64,000 nt of DNA from NCBI RefSeq assembly GCF_003226555.1, contig NZ_QKQS01000023.1:1369263-1433262 (forward strand), given 5' to 3'. Below, in pieces: positions 52,448 to 60,059 of the stretch (position 1 is the stretch's first letter; every line of letters begins with the position of its first letter). Made by a program: the position numbers and the translations under genes. Below the pieces are notes generated by a model. That model worked only from the letters and a program-made list of their open reading frames with translations, made no database searches and was not told the DNA's origin. The DNA comes from Rhodopseudomonas palustris (lineage in GTDB: Bacteria; Pseudomonadota; Alphaproteobacteria; Rhizobiales; Xanthobacteraceae).

Positions 52448-52488
52448 CGCGCGTCGGCGTTCACACGCCGGCGCGCGTTTGTCGTTTT
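52448..52488 (+). terminator. Strong intrinsic terminator of the small transcription unit
   Basis: A 13-pair stem with one G-T pair (52448-52460 against 52465-52477) and a 4-base loop, followed by TTTGTCGTTTT (52478-52488). There is no T run in the minus direction, so it belongs to the plus-strand transcript. Confidence 0.85.
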
Positions 52489-52587
52489 GGATCATCGATG
52501 GCTCAGATGGAATGAAGCGAAATCCGGGTTCTCTCGGATGAGGCCCGCATGTCGCTGCGCTGTATGCGAGGCACAGAGATTGCTCGA

Positions 52588-54762
52588 TCAGAACGTGCCC
52601 GCCAACGTCAGCCGTACCGCCAGCGGTTCCATCGGATGGACATGGCGGTCGTCTACGCCGCCCAGCGGCTCGCCCGGCAGCCGCGACAAATAGTAGTATT
52701 CGATCTGGTTGGTCTTGGCGTTGAACAGGTTCAGAACGTCGAGCTGAACCCGCACACCGTTGTCGAAGCGATAACCGGCGCGGGCGTTGAAGATCAGCGA
52801 CGACAGCGAGCGCACGCTGTCGTCCTCGATCAGCGGCCGCGGGCCGAAATAACGCCCCTTCAGCGCACCGAACCAGCCGCGCTGCTCGCCGAGCGTGAGG
52901 CCGGCGCTCGCCACCCAGGCCGGCGCGCCGGGGATGAAATCGCCGGCTGGATCGAAGTCGGTGAATCGTGCGCGCGTGTATGCCACGTCGAGATCGAGCC
53001 CGAGCCACGAGAGTGGGCGATACTGGCTGGTCCATTCGACGCCGACCCGGCGGCTCGGCCGGCTCGCTTCGGTGGTGCCGGCGTCGCCGACGAACAGGAG
53101 TTCGGAGTCGAAATCGAGCACGAATACGGCGAGTGACGTCGTCAGCCCGGGGATCGATTTGTTACGGATGCCGAGCTCGGCGCCCTTGGAGCGCACCAGC
53201 AGCGGCACGCGATTGACCGGATCGCCGGTGTTGGGATCGACCGTGATGGTGGCGCCGCGGATGTCGTTGCTGTGCAGCCCGGTGCCGGCGTTGCCGTAAA
53301 ATTCGGTGCTGGCCCAGGGACCGAGCACGATGCCGGCCTTCGGGCTGGTCATCGATGCCGAGGCGTTGCCCGAGTTCGCCGGATTATCGCTGATCACGCG
53401 CCCGGAGAAATAGTCCTGCCGCACGCCGGCGGTGGTGCGCAGCCAATCGGTCCAGCGCACGGTGGTGTCGGTCCACAGCCCGAGCGATTGCTCGGAGACA
53501 TCGTCGGCGCGCACCGTCGACAGCCAGTCTCGTTGGAAGGTCTTGTTGAGGCCGACATTGATGCGGTCGGAGCGCGTCTGCAGTCCGACCCGGGTCTCCA
53601 CCGGCAGGCCGGCAAACCGATAGTCGAAGCGCTGCGTTCCGTTCAGGCCGAGCACCGTGCGGCGGTCGCGCTGGTTGAACTGGTCGCCGTTCACCGGATC
53701 GTCGAGGAAATAGGTGAAGTTGTTGTAGAGCTGCAGCGACGAGTGGATCACATAGGCACTGATGTCGGTCTGGCCGATGTCGCTCGATTTCGCGAACCGG
53801 CCGGACAGGCTGTAGCGGCTGGAGATGCCGCCGTCGGTCGGATCGAGCGAGCCGTCGCGGCCGATCAGGCCCTGGTCGATTGCGCGCTGCGCCACCTGAT
53901 CGGTCGAGGTCCAGCGGTTGGAATAGGCCATGCCGGTGAGCGAGAAGCCGTCGGTCGTGGTGCCTTGGCTGTAGCGGACGACGCCGTTCAGCTTGCGGAC
54001 GTTGTCCGGCACGTCCCACGGGCCGTTGTAGGTGTTGGCTTCGAACGCCGCGAGCCAGGTGCCGTCGCCCACGCGGGTCGAGCCGGCGCCGAGCAGCCGG
54101 CGATAGCCGAAACTGCCGATCGTGACTTCGGCGAGGGTCTTGGGCATCGCCCGCAGATATTCGATCCCGAGCGCGCCGGCCGAGCCGAAGTCGCCGACGT
54201 CGGCGAAATACGGCCCCTTACGCACCGTCATGCTGCCGATCAGCTCGGGGATCAGAAAGTTGACGTCGGCATAGCCCTGGCCGTGGCCATGGGTCGGCAT
54301 GTTCACCGGCATGCCGTCGATGGTGATGGCGAGATCGGTGCCGTGGTCGAGATTGAAGCCGCGCAGGAAATACTGGTTGGCTTTGCCTTCGCCGGAATGC
54401 TGGGTGACGACCAGTCCGGGCGCGGCTTCCAGCGCCTCGCCAGGCCGCATGAACGGCAGGGCGTTGATCTCGGCCCCGGTGATGACGCGGCTGCTTGCAG
54501 CCTGATTTTGCGGCGCGCTCAGGGGTGCGGAGGCCTGGCCCGCGCCTGGGGCTGCCGAAGACGAAGAGGCGCCCGGTGTCGGTGTCGGGACTGCCCGGCC
54601 TTGTCGTGAGGTCGCCTCGCGGGCGTGGTGCCGCTTCGGCTTCGGCTTCGCCGCGCCCGGGGCATCGATCGTGACCTGCGGCAGCGCCTGCTCGGCTCGC
54701 GCCAACCCCGTCACCACAGTAAAACTCAACACGATGCAGCCGGCCGCACAGCCGCGCATCAT
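52588..54762 (-). CDS. TonB-dependent outer-membrane receptor, probably for nickel
   Basis: A 724-residue receptor. The signal peptide ends near LARAEQ; the segment before the plug is Pro/Ser-rich (residues about 30-85). The plug domain has ITGAEINALPFMRPGEALEAAPGLVVTQHSGEGKA, and the 22-strand barrel ends in the family's terminal aromatic (LTLAGTF). The start is taken at the first of two adjacent ATGs (54762); a GTG at 54825 would add a leader without signal character. It is divergent from nikR with a perfect NikR operator between them. Nickel or a nickel chelate is therefore the likely cargo; no TonB/ExbBD genes are nearby. Confidence 0.88.
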   Translation of the reverse strand: MMRGCAAGCIVLSFTVVTGLARAEQALPQVTIDAPGAAKPKPKRHHAREATSRQGRAVPTPTPGASSSSAAPGAGQASAPLSAPQNQAASSRVITGAEINALPFMRPGEALEAAPGLVVTQHSGEGKANQYFLRGFNLDHGTDLAITIDGMPVNMPTHGHGQGYADVNFLIPELIGSMTVRKGPYFADVGDFGSAGALGIEYLRAMPKTLAEVTIGSFGYRRLLGAGSTRVGDGTWLAAFEANTYNGPWDVPDNVRKLNGVVRYSQGTTTDGFSLTGMAYSNRWTSTDQVAQRAIDQGLIGRDGSLDPTDGGISSRYSLSGRFAKSSDIGQTDISAYVIHSSLQLYNNFTYFLDDPVNGDQFNQRDRRTVLGLNGTQRFDYRFAGLPVETRVGLQTRSDRINVGLNKTFQRDWLSTVRADDVSEQSLGLWTDTTVRWTDWLRTTAGVRQDYFSGRVISDNPANSGNASASMTSPKAGIVLGPWASTEFYGNAGTGLHSNDIRGATITVDPNTGDPVNRVPLLVRSKGAELGIRNKSIPGLTTSLAVFVLDFDSELLFVGDAGTTEASRPSRRVGVEWTSQYRPLSWLGLDLDVAYTRARFTDFDPAGDFIPGAPAWVASAGLTLGEQRGWFGALKGRYFGPRPLIEDDSVRSLSSLIFNARAGYRFDNGVRVQLDVLNLFNAKTNQIEYYYLSRLPGEPLGGVDDRHVHPMEPLAVRLTLAGTF

Positions 54763-54886
54763 CTCTCGCCGGACCCTGGCCACGCACACCCCCTCGAGTC
54801 CTGCATCGCTGCAAGACGCGCCCACCCTGAATCTGTTATCGCAGGCGGTCCCGGCAGAGCGCCCACGACCGCAGCCTGCCCGGCCA

Positions 54887-54914
54887 GTATGACAAAGTCA
54901 ATGAAACTTCATAC
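54887..54914. promoter_or_regulatory. NikR operator
   Basis: GTATGA-N16-TCATAC, a perfect match to the NikR palindrome, lies 35 bases before nikR and 125 bases before the receptor gene. It should let nickel-loaded NikR repress the receptor and possibly its own gene. Confidence 0.9.
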
Positions 54915-54948
54915 TGACAACGTGGTAACCACCAGAGGGGGACTATCG

Positions 54949-55362
54949 ATGCACCGCGTCACCATCACGCTCGACGACGACCTGATGGAGAAGCTCGACG
55001 CGATCATCGCGGCGCGCGGCTACCAGAACCGTTCCGAGGCGATCCGCGATCTGGCGCGGATCGGCATCCAGCAGACCGCGGCGGAGACCACCAGCGGGCA
55101 TTGCGTCGGCGCGATGGTCTACACCTACGATCACTCCAAGCGCGACCTGCCGCGCAAGCTGACCCAGAGCTTCCACCATCACCACGATCTGTCGCGCGCC
55201 ACGATGCACGTGCATCTCGACCACGATCAGTGCCTCGAAGTGACGATCCTCGACGGCAACGCCAGCGAGCTGCAGCACTTCGCCGACCACATCTTCGCCG
55301 AACGCGGCGTCCGCTATGGAAGGCTGGTGACGATTCCGGCGGAGCCGGAGGATAGAGACTGA
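54949..55362 (+). CDS. nikR: Nickel-responsive transcriptional regulator NikR
   Basis: A 137-residue ribbon-helix-helix repressor. The DNA-binding part is HRVTITLDDDLMEKLDAII ... NRSEAIRDLARIGI. The C-terminal ACT-like domain carries the nickel ligands in FHHHHDLSRATMHVHLDHDQCLEV (His, His, His, Cys). The ATG at 54949 follows AGAGGGGGA. It binds Ni2+ and the operator at 54887-54914. A longer in-frame opening upstream is antisense to the receptor gene and is not used. Confidence 0.96.
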   Translation: MHRVTITLDDDLMEKLDAIIAARGYQNRSEAIRDLARIGIQQTAAETTSGHCVGAMVYTYDHSKRDLPRKLTQSFHHHHDLSRATMHVHLDHDQCLEVTILDGNASELQHFADHIFAERGVRYGRLVTIPAEPEDRD

Positions 55363-55441
55363 TAGCTAAAGAGATGCGATAGTTCGATCACACCGAGTGG
55401 CTTCGCCGCTCGGGTTTGCTGGAGGCTCCAGATCTTGAGAA

Positions 55442-55665
55442 GATGGAGCCACGACGAGTACGACGACGACCAAGTTTTCATCCGAGGCACGCGAGCGAGC
55501 GGTTCGGATGGTGTTGAATTACGCTGGCGAGCATTCCTCGCGCTGGGCGGCGGTGACCTCGATCGCTGCCAAGGCGCAGGAACGGAGAACCGCGAGGTCT
55601 GGCAGGCCAACGAGATCCTGCGCAAGGCCAGCGCCTATTTTGGCACGGCGGAGCTCGACGTGACG
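55442..55665 (+). pseudogene. IS3-family transposase OrfA remnant
   Basis: In one frame (55478-55570) the sequence reads [32 protein letters not shown], the N-terminal part of an IS3-type OrfA. In another frame (about 55594-55663) it reads [22 protein letters not shown], the OrfA C-terminus. The helix-turn-helix section between them (about 40 codons) is missing and the frames do not match, so this is an internal deletion. No orfB or intact inverted repeats are seen. It sits 75 bases from tRNA-Arg. Confidence 0.8.
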
Positions 55666-55738
55666 AACGGGCTCTCTTGGGAAGTTGGAGAGCGCGGTGC
55701 GTCGACGCGAAACTTGAGTAGTTTCATGTGTCTAGAAG

Positions 55739-55815
55739 TGGCGCACCCGACACGATTCGAACGTGTGACCTTTGCCTTCGGAGGGCAACGCTCTATCCAG
55801 CTGAGCTACGGGTGC
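55739..55815 (-). tRNA. tRNA-Arg (anticodon CCG)
   Basis: A complete minus-strand cloverleaf: acceptor GCACCCG / CGGGTGC, D arm AGCTCAGCTGGATAGAGC, anticodon loop CTCCGAA (anticodon CCG) on a TTGCC / GGCAA stem, T loop TTCGAAT, discriminator G and encoded CCA at 55741-55739. It is flanked by an IS3 remnant and a tRNA-like fragment. Confidence 0.95.
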
Positions 55816-55889
55816 GTGCCCCGTTCCTGTAGCCGATCGCAGTCGGATCGGCAACGGGGGAGAAAAGCGATATTTTTTCAAAGGGTAAG

Positions 55890-55933
55890 CGCCTCGGATG
55901 GCGGTCGCATGTTCGAATCGCGTCGGATGCGCC
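55890..55933 (+). pseudogene. Degenerate tRNA-Arg-like 3' fragment
   Basis: On the plus strand CCTCGGATGGC followed by GGTCGCATGTTCGAATCGCG and TCGGATGCGCC parallels the 3' half of the neighbouring tRNA-Arg (CCTCCGAAGGC, GGTCACACGTTCGAATCGTG, TCGGGTGCGCC). There are several substitutions and a 3-base gap. It lies in the opposite orientation to the intact tRNA, 74 bases away. It may be an old attachment-site scar; the T stem no longer pairs properly, so it is not a functional tRNA. Confidence 0.5.
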
Positions 55934-56011
55934 GAATTCCGCCGATGGCGATCGATCGTGCGCGGCTGCGGGTCGTTTGTGGTTGGGCGGCTCCTCGTGC
56001 CGCTTTGCAAT

Positions 56012-56503
56012 CTAGACGCCCATGGCCGACTTGGTGGCAAAAGCCACGATGATCAATGCCACGACGACGAGGCCGAGCACGATCGGCATCGGCGGCGCCA
56101 GCTTGGCCGGGGATGCGGTGCCCGCCGCGCCGCGCAGCACCACAGATGAAACCGCCAAGGCGGCGCCGAGCGCTGTGCCGATCCATTCCAGCGTCGCCAG
56201 CAGCGTCGACATCGGATTGGGCGTCACCGGGAAGATGCGGCCGAGGTCGAGCAGATAGACGGCGACGAAAGCGAGCCCGGCAAGTCCAGCCCAGCCATAT
56301 GCTCTGCCGGTTCTGATAACGAGATAGGCGAGCACCAGGCTTCCCAGGCCGAGCACGGTCAGAAACACGTTGAACGCGCCCAGCACCATCGCCGGATAGG
56401 CGCTGAAGTCGCGGGTTTCGACGAAGCCGCCGGGCACCATCAGCGCCAGATTCAGCGCGGACGCGATCAGAAGTGCGGGGACGACAGGGCGTGAGCTGGG
56501 CAT
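56012..56503 (-). CDS. Hypothetical membrane protein (163 residues)
   Basis: A small integral membrane protein with about five helices (roughly 7-25, 38-60, 68-88, 102-122 and 137-158). The ATG at 56503 ([19 protein letters not shown]) is preferred to upstream in-frame starts, which would run antisense into the acetyltransferase gene. No family is recognised. It is divergent from the GNAT gene. Confidence 0.7.
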   Translation of the reverse strand: MPSSRPVVPALLIASALNLALMVPGGFVETRDFSAYPAMVLGAFNVFLTVLGLGSLVLAYLVIRTGRAYGWAGLAGLAFVAVYLLDLGRIFPVTPNPMSTLLATLEWIGTALGAALAVSSVVLRGAAGTASPAKLAPPMPIVLGLVVVALIIVAFATKSAMGV

Positions 56504-56668
56504 GCGACGAAACCTCGAAATGATGCGGCGGATTGCGCCGCGGGTGCCGATGGTCGCGCCCAGCGCACGCATCGCGGTGAACAGGATGAAGATCCGGCAG
56601 CCGGGCGCCAGCGCGCTGTTTTGGCCGGATTCGTCAGGCAGGATCATGGACCACACGAGAGAGGTTGC

Positions 56669-57202
56669 ATGGACGCGATTGAAACAGACCGGCTGATCCT
56701 GCGGAATTTTCGGATCGAGGATGCGGCCGACCTTTACGCTTATTTGCGCGAACCGAGGGCGAGTTGCTTCCTTTCGCTGAAACTGGAGGACATCGGCGCC
56801 GCGCGGGCCGAGGCCGAAGACCGCAGCCGGAGCGACGAGCACATCGCCGTCTGCCTGAAGACTTCAGGTCGGCTGATCGGCGATCTGTTCGCCGTGCCCG
56901 AGGACGATACGGTTTCGGTCGGGTGGAATCTCAACCCGGACTTCGGTGGACAGGGGTTCGCTTTCGAGGCCGCCCGAGCTTTGTTCGCGCATCTGTTCGC
57001 TGCCGGAGGCGCTCGTCGTCTCTATGCCTATGTCGAGGATCACAACACGGCGTCGCGACGTCTGTGTGAAAGACTGGGGATGCGCCAGGAGGGGCTGTTC
57101 GTGGAGTTCGTGTCGTTCAAGGCCGACGACAACGGGGTTCCGATCTACGAAAACACGATGCAGTACGCGATCCTTCGAAAGGAATGGGAAGCAAGGCCGT
57201 GA
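56669..57202 (+). CDS. GNAT-family N-acetyltransferase (RimJ/RimL-like)
   Basis: A 177-residue acetyltransferase that uses acetyl-CoA. It starts with the typical IETDRLILRNFRIEDAADLY. The acetyl-CoA binding stretch is NPDFGGQGFAFEAARALFAHLF, and motif B is RRLYAYVEDHNTASRRLCERLGMRQEG. The ATG at 56669 follows AGAGAGG; an earlier in-frame ATG adds an unrelated tail. Members of this subgroup acetylate protein N-termini, antibiotics or small amines; the substrate here is unknown. Confidence 0.88.
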   Translation: MDAIETDRLILRNFRIEDAADLYAYLREPRASCFLSLKLEDIGAARAEAEDRSRSDEHIAVCLKTSGRLIGDLFAVPEDDTVSVGWNLNPDFGGQGFAFEAARALFAHLFAAGGARRLYAYVEDHNTASRRLCERLGMRQEGLFVEFVSFKADDNGVPIYENTMQYAILRKEWEARP

Positions 57203-57264
57203 GTGGAAAACTCATGCCGTGAGGCTGTCAACCGGCGCTGCATTCCTCGCCTTGTCTGCTCGCA

Positions 57265-57678
57265 CTAATATTGGTCGATCGGCACGATCACCTTGCCGAT
57301 CGGCCAAAGCGCGATGGCGGCCAGCTTCAGGTGGGCCCAGGCGAACGGAATGCCGATGATCGTCACGGCGAGCAGCACGGCGGTGACGACGTGTCCGATC
57401 GCGAGCCACCAGCCTGCGAGTACCAGCCAGATCACATTGCCGATCACCCCGAGCGGTCCGGTGCCGATGTCTTCGCGTCCGGTGACGGTCTCCCGTGGCA
57501 CCGCGGTCTGGCCGAACGGAAACAGCGTGTAGACCCCGATACTGAACGCCGCGCGCGCCCACGGCAGTCCGATGATGGTGATCGCCATGATCACCGCCGC
57601 GACCGCCCACCCGACCGCCATCCAGAAGCCGCCGAGCGCGATCCAGAGGATATTCAGGACGAGCGATACGGGAGACAT
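57265..57678 (-). CDS. YccF-family inner-membrane protein
   Basis: A 137-residue membrane protein with two tandem YccF domains: LNILWIALGGFWMAVGWAVAAV...ITIIGLPWARAAF and IGNVIWLVLAGWWLAIGHVVTA...VTIIGIPFAWAHL. Each has two helices and the ITIIG(L/I)P motif. The family function is not established. The gene is monocistronic. The ATG at 57678 follows AAGGAGCTCACG. Confidence 0.88.
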   Translation of the reverse strand: MSPVSLVLNILWIALGGFWMAVGWAVAAVIMAITIIGLPWARAAFSIGVYTLFPFGQTAVPRETVTGREDIGTGPLGVIGNVIWLVLAGWWLAIGHVVTAVLLAVTIIGIPFAWAHLKLAAIALWPIGKVIVPIDQY

Positions 57679-57992
57679 CGTGAGCTCCTTGGGGTTCGCA
57701 ACGATCAGATCCGTACTTCGATCAGGATCTGCACTTCGAAAATGGCTGCTTCGGCGGCTCGAAGTCAGGTGGCGAATTTAGAAGGACGCGGCGCGGGAGA
57801 AAAGCCGCATGTGATCGGCGTGTCGTTCACCCGAAAGATGCGCTGCGCAATCATCGGCGGCGAGGGCTGCTTCTCGACGAACATCGAGTTGTCCACACCC
57901 GGTTCCCGCAGCTCGAAATCGCCATGATGGCGGCGGATTGCGGTCAAAGCGGTCGGCTATGGTGGATCGTTCGCTGCATAAGGAGCCGACGC
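57679..57992. other. Intergenic region with only a doubtful small frame
   Basis: About 310 bases. A minus-strand frame of 60 codons (57765-57947, TTG start) has plausible composition but no ribosome binding site or recognised family, so it is not annotated as a gene. No repeat or RNA feature was seen. Confidence 0.4.
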
Positions 57993-58316
57993 TTGCCTTA
58001 CACCATCACGGCCGTTCGAGGCGACGAGAAGATGCGCTGCGTGCGCGACAGCGCGCTGATCGCGCTCGCCAAGGCGCGGATCTGGGAGAGCGAAGGCTGG
58101 GACGTGACGGTCGCCGGCGAAGACGGCGGCGCGCTCGGTCTGGCGCAACTCGACGCGCATGTGGCGGCGTATCGCGCGCTGGCGACGGCGGACGTCGTCG
58201 CGATGCCGGATCTGATCGGGCCGCGACGGCCGGCGGCCGCATCGGGGCGTGGTTTCGACGATGCGCGTGGACGCTCTACGCGGCGACAGCCGGCCCAGGA
58301 GGCAGTATCCGCCTGA
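57993..58316 (+). CDS. Hypothetical protein (107 residues, TTG start)
   Basis: A small soluble protein starting at TTG (57993), which is preceded by AAGGAG at a 7-base spacing; in-frame ATGs further upstream lack a ribosome binding site. The first 75 residues (PYTITAVRGDEKMRCVRDSALIALAKARIWESEGWDVTV) look like a compact alpha/beta fold. The C-terminus is Arg/Ala-rich. No domain family is recognised. Confidence 0.6.
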   Translation: MPYTITAVRGDEKMRCVRDSALIALAKARIWESEGWDVTVAGEDGGALGLAQLDAHVAAYRALATADVVAMPDLIGPRRPAAASGRGFDDARGRSTRRQPAQEAVSA

Positions 58317-58349
58317 GCCGGCCCCCAGCGGCCTGACGCGCGGCGCGCC

Positions 58350-59942
58350 TCAGCCTTCCGCCACCGCATCGCCCCACGGCTGGGCGATTTCGGTCGCGCC
58401 GCTGTTGCTGGCGCCGTGCCGCAGCACCACGCTCGGGCAGGCGAATTTCATCGGGAAGGTCTGCACCCGCGCTTCTTCGTAATCGAATTGGCTGCGGAGC
58501 GCCTCGCGCGTCGCCAGCGGCAGGCGCACGTCGCCGATCACCACCTCGCCTTCGCTGGCGTCGATCCGCGGCTGGTGGATCGCGGCGTCGAGGTCCATGC
58601 CGTAGTCGATCACGAACGACAGGATCTGCGCCACCGCCGGCAGAATGCGGCGGCCGCCGGAGGCGCCAAGCGCCAGCCTGCGGCCGTCGGGCGCTGCCGC
58701 CAGCACCGGAGTGTAGTTGGTCAGGCAGCGCTTGCCCGGCGCCAGCGAGTTCGGCCGATCCGGCTCCGGATCGAACCACATGATGCCGTTGTTCATCATG
58801 ATGCCGGTGTGCGGCGTTTCGAATTTCGAGCCGAAGGTCGACAGCAGAGTCTGCGTCACCGCCGCCATGTTGCCGTCGCGATCGACCACCGAGAAATGCG
58901 TGGTGCAGGCCGGCGCCAGATGCTCGGCGCCGAGGGCGCGGCGGCCGTCGGCGTCGCCCATGTCACGCAGCCGCTCGGCATAGGCCGATTGCAGCGCGCG
59001 CGCATAGGCGGCGTAGGCATCGGCGTTCGGTTGATTGCCGCTGGGCGTCAGGCTGTCGCCGAGAACTCGCAGCGTATGCGCTAGCGTCGGCCCGGCGGTC
59101 AGCTCCGGCGTCGCGAACACCTGGCCACCGCGATACGGGATCGTCAGCGGTTGTCGCAGATGGGCGCGGAAGCCGGCCAGATCCTCGACCGACAGCGTGC
59201 CGCCTGCGGCCTGGATATCGGCGGCGAGGCTGCGTGCCAAATCGCCTTCGTAGAAGTCGCGCGGTCCTTGTTCGGCGAGCTGGGCCAGCGTCGCCTGCAG
59301 CCGGTCCTGCGGCAGGACGACGTTCGACTTGATGCCCCACGGCGCGTGCGGCGGCAGCCCGTCGACCAGATACGACGCGGCGCTGGCCTGGTAGCGCCGC
59401 AGATCGGCCGCGACGCTGCCGATCATCAGCGTGGTCCACCAGTCGATCGAAAGCCCGTCGCCGGCGAGCGCGATGCTGGGCGCCACCAGGTCGCGCCACG
59501 GCAGCTTCGCGTAGCGGCTATGTGCCTCTTCCATGCCGGCGACCACGCCCGGCACCGCGACCGCGGCCGGGCCGTGGATGTTGCGGTCGTCCTTGACCCG
59601 CGGCCACGGAAACAGATCGGACGCCGCGCCGGCGCCGGTCAGCGGATAGTCCTGGACGCGCAGGCTCTGCGGCGCCCGCATGCCGTAGTCGATCACCTCG
59701 GTGCGGTCTTCCTTGGCGCGATACAGCACCATCGCGCCGCCGCCGCCGATGCCGCTCATCCACGGTTCGAGCACGCCGAGCGCGAAGGTGGTGGCGATCA
59801 CCGCGTCGATGCAGTCGCCGCCCGCGGCCAGCACGTCGGCGCCGATCTCGGCGGCTCGGCGCGACTGCGCCGCGACGATGCCGCCCTTGGCGGTAATCGC
59901 CGGCTTACGAATCTGCTGCAGATGGCTGAACTGGTCGGTCAT
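58350..59942 (-). CDS. Gamma-glutamyltransferase-family protein (Ntn hydrolase)
   Basis: A 530-residue protein of the GGT superfamily. The N-terminal part has KGGIVAAQSRRAAEIGADVLAAGGDCIDAVIATTFAL and the GIGGGGAMVLY motif. The autoprocessing/catalytic threonine is in the CTTHFSVVDRDGNMAAVTQTL segment (about residues 345-365), followed by MMNNGIMWFDPEP and the oxyanion glycines ALGASGGRRI. There is no signal peptide, so it may be cytoplasmic. This subgroup includes acylases and glutathione-like amide hydrolases; the substrate is unknown. Confidence 0.85.
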   Translation of the reverse strand: MTDQFSHLQQIRKPAITAKGGIVAAQSRRAAEIGADVLAAGGDCIDAVIATTFALGVLEPWMSGIGGGGAMVLYRAKEDRTEVIDYGMRAPQSLRVQDYPLTGAGAASDLFPWPRVKDDRNIHGPAAVAVPGVVAGMEEAHSRYAKLPWRDLVAPSIALAGDGLSIDWWTTLMIGSVAADLRRYQASAASYLVDGLPPHAPWGIKSNVVLPQDRLQATLAQLAEQGPRDFYEGDLARSLAADIQAAGGTLSVEDLAGFRAHLRQPLTIPYRGGQVFATPELTAGPTLAHTLRVLGDSLTPSGNQPNADAYAAYARALQSAYAERLRDMGDADGRRALGAEHLAPACTTHFSVVDRDGNMAAVTQTLLSTFGSKFETPHTGIMMNNGIMWFDPEPDRPNSLAPGKRCLTNYTPVLAAAPDGRRLALGASGGRRILPAVAQILSFVIDYGMDLDAAIHQPRIDASEGEVVIGDVRLPLATREALRSQFDYEEARVQTFPMKFACPSVVLRHGASNSGATEIAQPWGDAVAEG

Positions 59943-60059
59943 GCGGAGGCTTTCGCTGAGATGAGACTACGGGCGGGGGGACCGACGGCAGCCGTCGGCG
60001 CCCGGTCAGTCTAGGGCCTGCCGCGCGCCGCTGCTACGACGCAGAAGCAGCCATGCCGC

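Larger units (their letters stand above)
52255..52488 (+). ncRNA. Putative small RNA / leader-peptide transcript with extended Shine-Dalgarno
   Basis: A compact unit of about 234 bases bounded by a sigma-70 promoter and a strong intrinsic terminator. Near its 5' end, AAAGGAGGTGGTCC (52268-52281) can pair along all 14 bases with the 16S rRNA 3' end (GGATCACCTCCTTT), including one G-U. It is followed after two bases by a 14-codon GTG-initiated frame. The remaining 160 bases are GC-rich and can fold. No downstream gene is co-directional, so it is not an ordinary attenuator leader. It could be a translated small RNA or a ribosome-binding decoy. The family is not recognised. Confidence 0.55.

Noticed and set aside
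53272..54609. 445-codon plus-strand open frame
   Set aside because: Antisense shadow of the TonB receptor, no domain or ribosome binding site.
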